From assembly GCF_000002985.6 (NCBI RefSeq), contig NC_003283.11, positions 3,720,001 through 3,784,000 of the forward strand: a DNA stretch of 64,000 bases, read 5' to 3'. Within the stretch, counting starts at the first letter, position 1, and every line of letters begins with the position of its first letter. Below, in pieces: positions 1 through 13,400 of this stretch. The stretch is from Caenorhabditis elegans. Taxonomy: Eukaryota; Nematoda; Chromadorea; Rhabditida; Rhabditidae. The position numbers and the translations under genes were made by a program. The notes under the pieces are model-generated. The model saw nothing but the letters and a program-made list of their open reading frames with translations, had not been told where the DNA came from and did no database searches.

Positions 1-825
1 TTTGATTTTTTTTGGAAATCGGATTCAGAGCAAGGGTGTTGGTTTTTTGATTTTAGAAAATTAGAAAAATTACCAATATTTTTAGTTTTTCAATTAAAAA
101 TCGAATTATCGAAAATTTTAGCTTTTCGATTTATTTTCCGTTTTACCGATATTTCGAAAAAATAATCTTGATTTTTCCTAATTTATCTCAAAATTTTGGT
201 CATTTTTATTCTTTTCTGAAGAATTTCTTATGTTTTTGTCAATTTTCTGAACTTTTTTTTTTGATTTTTCAATTTTACGGAAAGTCGAAAAAACCGAAAA
301 AATTGTTTTTTTTTTGAGAAAAATGACAAATTTCGAATAGAAAAAATCCCTAAAATTTTTTTGAAATGATCATCCGTTTTCGGGATGATCTTTTATCACG
401 TAATACACTTTTAAAAAAATCATCCGTGACGACATTTGAGCACATAATCTAAAAATGATGATAATCTAATTCAGTATCGACAGGAAGCCCTTGAAATAGA
501 ATTTTCGGAAAATTCGTATAAAAGAGATTATGAAGCTTAAACATATGGGGATTAACCTTATACTTTTGGTCTAATCCAATTTGAGCTGAATCAGTTCGGA
601 AATTGAATTTTAAGTGTTGACTGGGAAATAGAGGCAGTTTGTTCATAAATAAATGTCTGAAATTTTAGTCAATGGGTAATAAAATATTCAAAATACTCTA
701 ATATTCAGGAATAACACAAAAAACAAAAAAACCGATTTTAGAAAGAATGAAAAATTCATCTTTAAACACGATTTTTTCAAATTTTTGGTAGATTTTTAAA
801 AAAGTTGTTTTTTTCTAATAATGGA

Positions 826-1231
826 CCACACTCTGTGGGGAAATTGCTTCAAAACATGCCTATGGTACCACATTTACCAAATATCATAGTAAAAAAATTC
901 AAAAAAATTTTCTAAATTTTATATGATTTTTTGAAAATTAGAAAATTCTCAGTTTGCATCAAATTCCAATTTGAATTACCGCCAAATTAATAATTAATTA
1001 GGTAAAAATGAAATAATGCAAGCGCGCTCCATCGAACATGGAACTTTTGGCTGTAATTAAAGTTTTTCCGAATTTGATGCAAACTGACATTGTGAGATTT
1101 TTTCAGTTTTTAAAAAATCATATAAATTTAGATAATTTTTTTGAATTTTTTTACTATGATATTTGGTCAATGTGGTACCATAGGCATGTTTTAAAACAAT
1201 TTCCCCATTGGCGCTACTCCATCTTTAACTA
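826..1231. repeat. Fold-back element (copy 1), GGCGCTACTCCA family
   Basis: Imperfect inverted repeat. The left arm contains GGGGAAATTGCTTCAAAACATG and a GGTACCACA block; the right arm has the complements and ends in CCCCATTGGCGCTACTCCATC. It is a non-autonomous palindromic element with a decayed left end. Related to the element at 4051-4486. An exact copy lies at 2506-2911 inside the tandem duplicate. Confidence 0.7.
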
Positions 1232-2505
1232 ATTACAAAAACTTATTTCTGTCCCGTACGTCAAAAACGCCTTCAAAAAATACTACGGGCTACTTTGCCA
1301 ATTAAACAAAAATTTTAGTTTTCGAATACTTCTAAAAGCCTAAACGTAATCTTGTAAATAAAAAGGCGAAGAACATATTTCAAAACCACCAGAAATTAGA
1401 TTCGTATATGAAATAACCTGTTTTCACGAAACATGCTACATTTCTTTGAGGCTAGTGAAATTAATTGTATTCTCTATGGGGGAAGAATGTATTTGAGCTA
1501 TAGCCATCACGAGGTTGTTCGAAATTTGTGACTAATAATATTTTACAATGTATTTGAAAATATGGTCAGTGGTTTCAAAAAATGGTATCTGGCTGAAATT
1601 TCGAAAATTTGAATTGCCCGCCATGGCTCACAAAGATGGGTCTTGCAGCGAAAATTGGAATATTGTCGGTTGCCAAAAATTTTGATTTTTTTTGGAAATC
1701 GGATTCAGAGCAAGGGTGTTGGTTTTTTGATTTTAGAAAATTAGAAAAATTACCAATATTTTTAGTTTTTCAATTAAAAATCGAATTATCGAAAATTTTA
1801 GCTTTTCGATTTATTTTCCGTTTTACCGATATTTCGAAAAAATAATCTTGATTTTTCCTAATTTATCTCAAAATTTTGGTCATTTTTATTCTTTTCTGAA
1901 GAATTTCTTATGTTTTTGTCAATTTTCTGAACTTTTTTTTTTGATTTTTCAATTTTACGGAAAGTCGAAAAAACCGAAAAAATTGTTTTTTTTTTGAGAA
2001 AAATGACAAATTTCGAATAGAAAAAATCCCTAAAATTTTTTTGAAATGATCATCCGTTTTCGGGATGATCTTTTATCACGTAATACACTTTTAAAAAAAT
2101 CATCCGTGACGACATTTGAGCACATAATCTAAAAATGATGATAATCTAATTCAGTATCGACAGGAAGCCCTTGAAATAGAATTTTCGGAAAATTCGTATA
2201 AAAGAGATTATGAAGCTTAAACATATGGGGATTAACCTTATACTTTTGGTCTAATCCAATTTGAGCTGAATCAGTTCGGAAATTGAATTTTAAGTGTTGA
2301 CTGGGAAATAGAGGCAGTTTGTTCATAAATAAATGTCTGAAATTTTAGTCAATGGGTAATAAAATATTCAAAATACTCTAATATTCAGGAATAACACAAA
2401 AAACAAAAAAACCGATTTTAGAAAGAATGAAAAATTCATCTTTAAACACGATTTTTTCAAATTTTTGGTAGATTTTTAAAAAAGTTGTTTTTTTCTAATA
2501 ATGGA

Positions 2506-2911
2506 CCACACTCTGTGGGGAAATTGCTTCAAAACATGCCTATGGTACCACATTTACCAAATATCATAGTAAAAAAATTCAAAAAAATTTTCTAAATTTT
2601 ATATGATTTTTTGAAAATTAGAAAATTCTCAGTTTGCATCAAATTCCAATTTGAATTACCGCCAAATTAATAATTAATTAGGTAAAAATGAAATAATGCA
2701 AGCGCGCTCCATCGAACATGGAACTTTTGGCTGTAATTAAAGTTTTTCCGAATTTGATGCAAACTGACATTGTGAGATTTTTTCAGTTTTTAAAAAATCA
2801 TATAAATTTAGATAATTTTTTTGAATTTTTTTACTATGATATTTGGTCAATGTGGTACCATAGGCATGTTTTAAAACAATTTCCCCATTGGCGCTACTCC
2901 ATCTTTAACTA
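2506..2911. repeat. Fold-back element (copy 2), GGCGCTACTCCA family
   Basis: Identical copy of the fold-back element at 826-1231, carried by the 1,680-bp tandem duplication. Confidence 0.7.
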
Positions 2912-3088
2912 ATTACAAAAACTTATTTCTGTCCCGTACGTCAAAAACGCCTTCAAAAAATACTACGGGCTACTTTGCCAATTAAACAAAAATTTTAGTT
3001 TTCGAATACTTCTAAAAGCCTAAACGTAATCTTGTAAATAAAAAGGCGAAGAACATATTTCAAAACCACCAGAAATTAGATTCGTATA

Positions 3089-4050
3089 GCTGACACCGAC
3101 CAAAAAGTGGATTGTTAGTAGCGGGAGAAAAGGAATGAACAACTTGTGTCCCCGCCCGTGTTTTTGTTTTTCAGCAATGGACGATTTTTATGCCTGGAAT
3201 TAAGTTAGCATTTCAATGTACAGACTGTTCGGGGAATTCAAAATTTAATGAATTCTAATATTTTGGACTGATCTGAAAATTTCAAGGAATTAATTATTAC
3301 TTTTAGAATAATAAATAAATGGTGAATTATCTGAAAAAAAACATTTTCTAAAAGTTATAGACGAAAATGTTTTTTTTTAATATTTAACAATATATGTTTT
3401 TCTAATAATAAATTGAAAAATATCAACAAATTGATTTTCTAAAGGTTTTGATTAAAAAATAAGTATAAAAAAAATTGGACTGAACCAAAAATTTATCAAA
3501 ATTTAAAAAAAACGCATCATTTCTTTTTTGAATTTTGACATTTTTGCGAAAATGTTCGGAATATTTGAATTTTTACAAATTGTCAAAAAACTCAACATTT
3601 TCTAAAAATATGAAGTTCATAACGAAAACCAAAATGTTCAATTTTTCAGAAAATTTTTATTATATGGAGATTTTTTTCAAGGAAAAAAAATTGAATTTTA
3701 AACTTTTAGTTTTTTTTTTTTTTGAAATAAAAATCTGGTTTATTTAAAAATACGAGAAAAAAAAATTTGAGTCATGCAGTTGTGTTTTTGTAAATAAGTA
3801 TGAAAATTACCGTTTCTAGTTTTCTAAACGGAAAGTAAAAACAAATTTATTCAACTACTACAATTAGGAAGCAAAACAAAAAAAACAGATGAGGAATAGA
3901 AGTGTGCGAAAAAAGGGCTGAGTACTCTGTGAAAGTGGCATATTTTTTTTAGTTTGAGTGTGAAAAAAACACACAAATTTTTCACATTATACTAACAGAC
4001 CATCTGCGGGTTTTTTTTCAAATATGACTGTAAAAGATCTATAGAGTTTT
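3089..4050. other. AT-rich intergenic DNA without a gene
   Basis: Mostly A/T homopolymer runs after the tandem duplication. I see no coding potential, tRNA or array here. Confidence 0.6.
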
Positions 4051-4486
4051 TTAAGGTGGAGTAGCGCCAGTGGGGAAGTTGTTGAAAACCACTCCTTTAG
4101 TCCCAAAAAAACCGAATATCACGATAAAACTTTTCAAAACTTTTTTGAAAATTTTTTATTTACTGCCAAAAAGTGACAATTACTCCTTTTTGCCACTCAT
4201 AATTTTGGAAGTCGACCAAAAAAAAAATTTTTTTTCCTACATTTTTATGCTGTAATTTTGTTTAAATTATTTGTCTTAAACCATTGTAGGGGTCGGAACA
4301 TGCAACATTGCTTTAGATTTCCTAAAAAGCTCATATTTTTCAAAATTTTGGCAATTTGCCAAAACTTCGACCGGAAATTATAGAAAATCTAAAATTTTTT
4401 GAAGTGTTTTATAATCATATTTGGTCGTTTTGGATTATAACAAGTGTATTTAGACAAAATCCCCACTGGCGCTACTCCACCTTTAA
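4051..4486. repeat. Palindromic MITE, AAGGTGGAGTAGCGCCAGTGGGG ends
   Basis: Terminal inverted repeats AAGGTGGAGTAGCGCC and its complement GGCGCTACTCCACCTT, bounded on both sides by TTAA, which may be the target duplication. The interior is AT-rich and non-coding. A better preserved relative of the fold-backs at 826 and 2506; a solo end-like fragment occurs near 59,918-59,940. Confidence 0.75.
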
Positions 4487-4539
4487 ATTTTTTTAATTCA
4501 AATTTTGCAGAGATAAAATAAAAAGTGTCCAAATTATAC

Positions 4540-4880
4540 TTGTATTCTCGCAAAAATGAATGAAGATTCTAGAAAGTTCGAGAAACGTCTTAAAATTCTA
4601 ATGTTATAAAGAACTTTATGTAAAGAACTGGAGTTTTTTGAAAATTTTTTTGGAAACTTCGAGGTTATTCTGGAAACTTCGTAGTTGTCATGAATTTCTG
4701 AACCTCTTGGGAAAGTTCTGAAAACTTGTGAAAGGTTCTGGAAATCTCGGAAAACGTTTGATGACTTTTTTAAAGGTTGTGGAGTTTCCTGGAATCTTCT
4801 GGAAAAATCGAGGGTTGCTCAGAATTTTTTTTTTAATCTAGAAAAGTTGATAAGAAGTATCTGAAAGCGGTTGAAACAAT
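4540..4880. repeat. Degenerate TTCTGGAAACTT repeats upstream of the Str gene
   Basis: Short imperfect repeats of GTTCTGGAAA or CTTCGGGAAA type. No gene seen. Lies 5' of the receptor gene and may be part of its upstream region. Confidence 0.4.
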
Positions 4881-5071
4881 TTTTCATCCCCCGGCATTAT
4901 CTCGATATATTTTAATAAAGGAAATTGAATTGAGGTGTGCCAGTATAAGAAAGCATTGAAAAACATAACATGAACCGGAAATTAAAACAGCCTACGTTTG
5001 TTTGAGAATGCCTGATATTAGATATTGTATATAAACTTGTATATAACGAGTTTGTTAGGAAAAATTCGTTT

Positions 5072-6775
5072 ATGTCTTCTTTACCTATATACAATATCGC
5101 TAAGATATTCTCAACAACTGCTTGTTGGACAACAATGATTTGCAATTCGATATTCATTTTTCTCACCATGGTTCACTTGAAAAAAGTTGACTTAACCTAC
5201 AGAAAACTTCTCACAGTGTTCGCAACACTTGGCATGTTTTTCTCATTTATTGAAATGCAAATCCACCCGTTCTTTCACTCGTATAACAACAGTCTCATCA
5301 ATTTCAATATGGCAGAGCTTCCAAAAGATCTGGCAACTCTACAAGTTGCTTCATATTCCGGAGTCTATGTCACCATTGTCTCATTCTTCACAATTTTGCT
5401 AGCATTCCGATATTGGAGGATGACTGGGAGCACCATAGTCAACTGTTTTACCGGATGGAAAATCATTTTTCTCATCAGCTGGCCTTTATTTTTTGGAATA
5501 GCTGCGACGGGAGTGGTTATCCTGTTCGGACCGATTGATGATTACGCGCGCGAGTATACAAAAGAGGTTATGATGGAAAGTTATGGTATTGCCACGGAAA
5601 ATATCTCGGGATATTCTGTGATTGCATATGTGAGTTGAAAAAAATAACTTTGATCTTAAATAATTCACAAAATAACTACATATAGTTGCTTAATGTACGT
5701 TAAATCGGCAATTGGCGTAAAAAGTTAATTATACAGAAATGTCCAGAGAGCATGAGAGGTACTTATCGCCTACCTGCCTACGTGCCAACCAGGGGTGTGC
5801 GGCAAATCTCAAAATTTGCCGCGCTCGGCAAATTCGGCAAATCTACTTTTTTGAAATTTGCTGTGCTCGGCAAATTCGCCGCACACCCCTGGTGCCAACA
5901 TCATGTATTTCTGTTTATTATGCCTGCCTCATGTCTACCTTCGCACCTACCTCATGCCTACCCACTAGGATTGTCGTTGTTTGAATTTTGATTTTTTTTT
6001 GAATTTTGAATTTTTTAGTTTTAGATTCCTTTGTCAAACATGTCTTTTTTTGATTTTTTCAGACCAAAAACAAAAAAGCTGCTTTCAAAACTTTTCCCTG
6101 TTTTTTATGGTACAGAAACTTACATGCCTACGCTATGCCTACTCCATGCCTACGCCATACCTACGCCATGCCTACGCCATACCTACGCCATGCCTACGCT
6201 ATGCCTACTCAAAGTCGAAGTTTCAGGACCAAAATGGAAATCTTCACTGGAATAGTCTTGCATTCACCTCGGGAATTATCTCACTTATGGAGATTCAGTT
6301 CCTCATTGTTGGAATTTTCGGATTTCGAATGTATTTCAGAATGAACATTTTGCTTCAAAATGTCTCAAAATCATATGAAATGATTCAAAGGCAATTTTTC
6401 AAAAGTTTGATCTACCAGGTTCTTTAGATTGGAAATATTTGTAAATATTGTAAAGTTTTTAGATAACTTCACCTACTTTTACCTTCTACATACCTGCCAT
6501 TCTCATACTCACAGTGCCATTTTTTGACTTGAAATTCAATCTTCCCACTGGCCTTATTGTGTGCTCATTTTCAATTTATCCTCCAATCGACAGCATTATT
6601 ATGATGATAGTCGTGTCGGAATATCGAGTTGCAATCAAAAGTTTGTGACCAATATTTTAACATGTACTATTGATTTTTGTATGTTTCAGAAATCTGGAAG
6701 AATCCGAAAAGTTTTTTTGGCTGTGTTTCAGTCAATGGGAACAGTGCACTGGAAGTTAGAGTTGTCGTTCTTTGA
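5072..6775 (+). CDS. Seven-transmembrane Str-family chemoreceptor
   Basis: Exons 5072-5629, 6227-6418, 6463-6640 and 6690-6775 join in phase to 337 codons, the normal length of nematode Str-type serpentine receptors. The protein is hydrophobic throughout with about seven membrane spans. Family features visible are the HPFFHSY segment after the second span and YPPIDSIIMMIVVSEYRVAI in the last span region, which match the Str (7TM_GPCR_Str) family, probably acting in chemosensory neuron cilia. No ligand can be inferred. All introns have GT/AG ends. Intron 1 is long because it holds a small inverted-repeat element and a TACGCCATGCC array; the others are 44-49 bp. The first ATG of the open frame gives a typical short extracellular N terminus. 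No truncation or frameshift, so it appears intact. Confidence 0.9.
5789..5892. mobile_element. 104-bp inverted-repeat element, CCAGGGGTG ends
   Basis: Begins CCAGGGGTGTGCGGCAAAT and ends with the complement. It is flanked by the 6-bp direct repeat TGCCAA (5783-5788 and 5893-5898), a clear target-site duplication. It sits in intron 1 of the receptor gene and is the smallest member of the family with TTGCCG arrays described elsewhere in this window. Confidence 0.85.
6120..6212 (+). repeat. TACGCCATGCC minisatellite
   Basis: Tandem 11-12-bp units (TACGCCATGCC, TACGCCATACC) in intron 1 of the Str gene, ending about 15 bp before the exon 2 acceptor. Looser related units run through about 5750-5965. 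Confidence 0.8.
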
Positions 6776-7481
6776 TTGGAGACGCTTTTCGGAGAATAAC
6801 GCCAAATATTATCAGTCAATTATTTTTGTCAGAAAATTTTAATTTTCGCCAAAATGTAAACTTTCCGCAAAAATTTGAATTTCCAGCAAAAACTTTTTCT
6901 CAGAAAAGTTGAAGTTTCGCCAAAATGTAAATTTTCCGCAAAAATTTGAAATTCCTGCAAAAAGTTTTTTTTCAGAAAACTTCGATTTCCGGTTATTTTT
7001 TTTTCTCAGAAAATTCGAATTTTTGGCAAAACTATTTTTCTCAAAAAAAAATTGAATTTCCGGCAAAATTTTATTTCAGAAAATTTGAATTTCCCGCCAA
7101 AAATTTTTCTCGGAAAATTTTGAATGTCCGGCAAAATTTTTTTGCCAGAAATCTTGAATTTCCCGCCAAAATGTTTTTTCTCAGAAAATTTGAATTTCTC
7201 GGCAAAACTTTGTCTTATAAAATTTAATTTTCCCGCCAAAACATTGTCAAAAAAAAATCGAAAATAATTTATTCAATCGGTATGTCAATAGTTTCTATAA
7301 AGCTTTAAATGTACAAGTTAAATATATTAAAATAATATTAATGGAAAATAAATAAGAATTTCAAAAAAAAATTGAAATTTAGAAAATACACGTCAATTTC
7401 TGGAATTTTGAGGGGGCAGTTTTGAGATTTAATTTTGGAAATTTGATTTTTAAAAATGAGCCTGAAGTTCACAAAACAGTT
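6776..7481. repeat. AATTTGAATTTCCGGCAAAA minisatellite between convergent genes
   Basis: From about 6836 to 7245, units of about 33 bp alternate TTTCTCAGAAAA with TTTGAATTTCCGGCAAAA, with many variants. The rest is AT-rich 3' flank of the Str gene and of the convergent minus-strand gene; TTTATT near 7266-7271 is an AATAAA signal on the minus strand. No gene. Confidence 0.7.
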
Positions 7482-10400
7482 TTACATAATTAAATGTGAA
7501 TTCCGGACATCATAATATCCACGGGAGGGATCTCGTTTCAGGCCACCGCCGCCACTTCCACGAGATGACGGTGCTGTACTAGACAGATGGATCTGAAATT
7601 TTATGACTAAACTTTTCAAATAACTAACCAGTTTTTGTTTCTGAAATTTAGTTTCCATGACTTCTCTTTTTTTTGGGAAAATTCTAGTTAAAAAAACAAT
7701 TTTTTTCCGGCAAATCGGCTAATTGCCGGATATGAAAATTTCGGCAAATTGGCTAACCGGCACATTGCCGATTTACCGATTTGCCGGTTTGCCGATATTT
7801 GCCGAACAGCAGTTACCGCCCACCCCTGATCTAGCTCTTTTTGTTTTGGTGCAAATTTTGAAAAAAAAATCGTTTGTAAATTTGGAAAGTTATCAAAACT
7901 TTTTAAACTCCTATATTCTGCAAAAACTTGAAAAATTAAAAACTAACCGATGGATCAATATAAAACGGTCTGAAATAATGCGTCCTTTTCCTATCGTACA
8001 TTGTCCGAAACTTGGTACAATTCAGGTAGACCAAAATAAAAATCGCGATTCCCAAAATCACCAAAATCGAAATTTTCGCGATCGTCATTACAGTACTCCA
8101 ATACGTGTCCACATTTGGGTACTGTAGTGGGAGTTTGTTGGTAAATCTGACAGGCGACAACTGGATGACTTCAGAAATTTGCTCGTTCTTCTCGAAACGA
8201 CTCACATCGTCCCAGTTGTAGTTGTGGGGGCTCTGAAAAGATAATTCGAAACTGATAGCAGCCGACACCTCAGGTGTTATTACCGAACCCGCAAGGTGTC
8301 AGCTGCAGGAAAAATACACTTGACATAGTTGTAAAGCACATGGCTTCTACCTGCAGCCGACACCTTGGGAGTTCAGCTAAAGTTTGAGACTCTGGACTTG
8401 TCGGCTGCAGAAAAAGTTTATGTGGCTCGGATAAATGACAGATAGCTTTTTCTCGCAGCCGACACCTTGCGGGTGCTGCTAAAATCTGAAAGTCGGGAGG
8501 TGTCGGCTGCAGAAAAAAATACAAGGCACAAACTGCATAGCTTCTGCCTGCAGCGGACATCTTGAGACCCCTGCTAAAACAAATCCAGTGAAATGTCGGC
8601 TGCTCTTTAGCTTATTTTTATTTTTTTCACCAAAAATGCTCACCCTAATCTGTGATGAATTGAAAACACAAAATCGCATTCCATATGTACTATTCATGTT
8701 GATTGTCTGATTTACGTGGAAAATGAACGGCTCGGCGGAGAAGACGGACGACTTGAGAACGGTCTGAAAATTCGAAAACTTAGCAGCCGACGATTCGCGA
8801 GATCTCGCCCTACCTGAATCATTACCACTATCTTACTGCGTTGCGTATCATTGAACTCTATCTTCGTGTCATTAGCATCTGGCTCCGCGAGCACATCGAC
8901 TCTTCCGAACTCGACGAAAAGTTTGTCCACGAACTCGGCGTGCTCTATGTGGAATAGCGCATCACTTCGTCGGACCATAATATTTCCACTTTCAGAATCC
9001 CACGTGGCATTTATTTCTCTGCGCGGGAGGCAAATTGTGTGGAGCATTGTTTCGCGGCTCGCGCAGACACCGTTGATAAGGCGTGCGTGGGTAGCTGAGG
9101 GGCAGATGCAGCTGGAAATGAGAGTGTTAGCAGCCGACAGGGAACCAGGACTAGAAACTTACGTTTTCCTATCCTCACAACCAAATTCGCATACAACTCC
9201 TGCACTTGTCAGGCACTTTTTAGCCTTCTCGTGATGCCTAACCTCACTGGAGTTGCCCACAAGGTTGGTTAGCTGAAAATTTTTTTTTTAACCTAAAAAC
9301 TTTCTTGCAGCCTTACCGAGTCTTGCAGCTGCTTGGCAGCCTCCTCGAGCCGTTTCTCGAGCTCCAAGTCGATTTGCTCAACGGCTTGAGCCGTCTTGTC
9401 ATTCATCTTTTCGCTGCCATTTTTCACAGACTCCTCGATGTCTTTTTCCAGGTTTTCTACGGATTTTTCGATTTCTTCTCCGAGGATCCGTCTGGTTGAC
9501 TCTAGGGGTTGTAGAGTTGTGGTGGTGGTGGGCTCAGCGGCTTCTTGGGGTACTGTAGTTGTTGGCTGGGGCGGCTCTGTTGAAGATTTTTGGACCTTCG
9601 GAGCCAAGGAAGTTACTTGGTTTGTCTTGTTAATCTCCTCGGCCTTTTCCAAGTTTATCGGTGAGTCTGTGGAGTGTCTCTGTAATTTTATCATTTTATG
9701 AGTTTTAAGTAGGACTCTAGGCGGCGTCTTAACGGCAGAAAGTCCCATTTTGCTTTGATCTTCGAAAAATGCGGGAGGTGAGGCGCAGACATCTCATCTG
9801 ATTTCGCATGGTTAAGAACGTGCTGACGTCACATTTTTTGGTCAAAAAATCCCACATTTTTTGTAGATCAAACCGTGATGGGGCAGCCTGGCATCCGCCA
9901 TTTTGTACATTGTACAGCATACAGAGTACAGCGTGAACCCAAAAAGTGTCGGGCGCTGCGAAATTTATATATATACATATGGCACTACATACGTATTATC
10001 AAAAAATACAATCGCACAATTTTCTCATATTTTATTTTTGATCTACCTTTTTGACTAGGCTCCGCCCCTTCCTTCGACAAGACAGCACTACAAAATAACA
10101 GCAAGATTGGGGGCGGAGTCAAGTTCAACAGGTAGATCAAAAATTAAATATGATAAATTTGTGCGATCGTATTTTTTCGATAACAGTGCAACCACCAAGC
10201 GTTTTGGTTCATGTCAAATTGCAGAAAAGAGTAGGCAGGAGTCAGGTAGGCCTCAGGCCCCCATAAGTATCTCAAAATTTACTAACCGTTCCGCTCTTCA
10301 CCTTCACATGTGGCTCATTTCGTATCGCATTTCCAGAGACAGACAGGTCAGTTTCCATACGGTATACTGTAGATGTTGGGGATACTGTAGTCATTGGGAT

Positions 10401-13400
10401 GTCTGTCTTCTTCGGAGTTTTGTCCTTCCAATCCTTTTCAAGAACCGTGGAGCCAATTATTGGGCCACAGTCCGCACAGTCGTTGGTTTCTGAAGGAATG
10501 TGGCTCATTGGTGTTTACGGACCTAATGTATCATAACTTACGTGAGCTTTTGCAACTTGAACACTGGAACGGTATTACTTGAATTACTCCGAACTTTGGA
10601 CGCTTTCTTTTTTTGGATAAAATTGCGCAAACCTGAAATTTCCTTTCTGATGTTTAATACTTTCAACTTAAAACACAAACCTGAACTCCAAAATCCTCAT
10701 CTTCAGGGATATCCAGGCTGAAGCTCGACAACGATCCATCCACACGAACTTCTCTTTTAGCCGCCAATTGCCACGTCACAAATGGAGCCACCCCCTTTGA
10801 CTCGGCAGGACCATACCGTACATGGTAGTAGAGAGGAGCCCGGTCAGGAGTTTGCCAACTTATTTTCGCTTTTCCATGGTCCCCAGCAATGGATACGGTC
10901 TCGAAACAGACCGGGTTGGATTCTGGAAATGTTTGAAATTTTTAATTTATCTAGTTTGAAAATAGTAATATCGTGGTAATACAGTACTCTTCCTGTAGGG
11001 GTATTGTATGGATACTGTACGGCTATTGTAGGATTACTGTAGGATTATTATAGTATTACTGTATGATTAATGTAAAATTACTGTAAGGTTACTGTAGGAT
11101 TACTGTAGGATTATTTTAGGGTTATTGTAGGTATACAGTAGGATTCCGCCGAAATTAAAATGGATTACAGTAGGGTTATTTAAGGATTACTGTAGGATTG
11201 CTGTAGTTTTTGAAAAAACGAGTTTTGGTAAGGGGTCAGGGTACTGTAATAGTTTTGTAGGGGCACTAGGATTACTGTAGGAATACTGTATGATTACTGT
11301 AGAATTACTGTAGGATTATTCTAGGATTACTGTACGATTACTGTAGAATTACTGTAGGATTACTGTAGGATTACTGTAGGATTGCTGTAGGATTGCTGCA
11401 GGATTACCGTAGGATTACTGGAGGATTACTGTGGGGTTATTATAGAATTATAGTAGGGTTATTCTAGGATTACTGTAGGGTTACTGTAGGATTACTGTAT
11501 GATTACAGTAGGATTACTGTAGGACTACTGTAGGCTAACAGTAGAACTACTGTAGTTTTCGAAAAGACGAGTTTTGGTAAATATTTATATTTTTTTTAAC
11601 TATTAATATTTTCATTCGAATTTTTTGAGAAATTGCTCAAAATCTGACTCAAGTATATATTAGGTTGGTCAAAAAGTCTTTGCAAAATTTGTACTTTTCT
11701 TCATTTCTCAGCGTTAATTCATTTTTTTCTGATTCTGTTTTTTTATTTGTATAGTACGTAATGTGCATGTTTAATACATTTGAAAAAACATTTGGGTGCT
11801 GTTCAAAATGACCGAGAATTTGCTCGCCGAACGCCACGCCCTCCGAGGGGTTTTTCTGTACGAGTTCCCCCAAAGCTGCAATTGCAACGAAGCTCGTCGT
11901 AACATGTGTGCAGTGTTAGGCAAGAACTCTGTCACCTATAATACCATGAAGTTTTGGTTCGAAAAGTTCACGAAAAAGAACTACGATCTCGGTGATAAAC
12001 CAAGATAAGATCGCTCTCGTTTAGATATCGATGAGGATATTTCGAGAGCCCTGGAAGATGATTCAAGAGCAACGTCACGCGAACTTTCTGCGACTCTCAA
12101 GCATCCCCAAAGAATCATCATCAACCATCTCCAAAAAACCGGAAAGATAGAAAAGTTCGGTCAACTCGTTCCTCACAAATTGTCCGATTCTCAGAAAAAT
12201 TGCTTTGTGACCTCTCTCTTTCGCTGCTCACTAGGAAACGAACAACGGACTGGGTTAAAGATATCATTACTGGAAATGATAAATGGGTATTGTATGTTAG
12301 CCATACCAGGAAAAAAGAGTGGGTCCCGGTCGAGGAAACCGCGACACCTGACCTCAAATGAGAACTTCACGGAAAAAAGTGCTTCTCTCAATTGGGCGGG
12401 ACAGTAAGGGTGTCATTTCCAGAGAGCTTCTTCCAGACTTTGCTACAATCAACGCTGGCCTATACTGCATTTAATTGGAAAAGGTGGTCCATGCTCATCG
12501 ATTACATCGCCCTAGAGGATCAAAGTTGTTGCTGCTCCATGACAACGCAAGACCGCATACAACTTTTAAGACCCGCCAGAAGCTCCAGACAGTCGGAATC
12601 CAAATTTTGTCTTACCCATCGTATTTGCCGGGCTTGGCTCCTACTGACTACCATCTGTTCCGCTCACTCCAGAATCACTTTGCCGGGCAGAAGTTTCATG
12701 ATCGAAAGGTCGTCGAAACGGGGTTGGACGACTTCTTTGCCTCATAATCGCAGGAGTTCTAGGCGGAGGGGACTGTTCAACTTCCCTTGTGTTGGCAAGA
12801 AGTCATAAGCATTAATGGTAAATATATTACCCATTGAATCTTGTTCGCTTTGAAAAAATACTACTTCCAAAAAAAAATCAAAATTTTGCAAAGACTTTTT
12901 GACCAACCTAATATGTATATATGTGTGTGCCGGTCTGCACATCGGGGTGGGCGGCAAACGATTTTTTTCCGGCAAATCGCAAATCGGCAAATTGCCGGAA
13001 TTGAAATTTCCTGAAATTTGCCGATATCCGGCAAACGGCGTATCAAAAATTTGTTTTTTTTTATTTCCGTGAAATCGGCAAACCGGCAATTTGCCGATTT
13101 GCCGAATTTGTCGACATAGATTTTATAAGGATTTTTCAGCTGTCACCTACCTTTACTACAAACATCCAAACTCGGGTTCTTGGAGCAATCAATTTCGATA
13201 TTCTTCTGTATATTAAACGGCTCCAACCTCACACATCTCGGCAGCATCCTCACTTCCACCCACATCCGGCATCTGGCTTCCAGGACTGATGGCGGAAGCC
13301 AAACCGCCAGCCGCCCGCCGCCTTTCACAATTTCAATTCGCGGAGTCGGGATTTCACCTTCAGGAGTACTACACTGAATCGGGTACAGAGCTGGAGACTC

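Larger units (their letters stand above)
1..3088. repeat. Perfect 1,680-bp tandem duplication
   Basis: Bases 1-1408 are repeated at 1681-3088 with no difference found on reading line by line. The unit is 1,680 bp. The first copy is complete as far as visible (1-1680) and the second stops at 3088, where the sequences diverge. The left boundary is probably outside the window. The unit is AT-rich and non-coding as far as I can see; the small reading frames in it are duplicated with it and have no family features. Perfect identity over AT-rich intergenic DNA implies a very recent duplication or an assembly artefact. Confidence 0.95.

Noticed and set aside
449..646. Minus-strand 65-codon frame, repeated at 2129-2326
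   Set aside because: Present twice only because of the tandem duplication; no domain, no splice context and low-complexity surroundings.
1038..1232. Plus-strand 64-codon frame starting MELLAVIKVF
   Set aside because: Lies wholly in the right arm of a fold-back element and is matched by its mirror arm.
5739..6427. Open frames around 5739-6427 as separate genes
   Set aside because: The 3' part is exon 2 of the Str receptor; the rest is intron 1 with an inverted-repeat element and minisatellite.
6839..7239. Paired open frames on both strands over 6839-7239
   Set aside because: Produced by the AATTTCCGGCAAAA minisatellite, with Lys/Phe/Asn-rich repeats in opposite frames.
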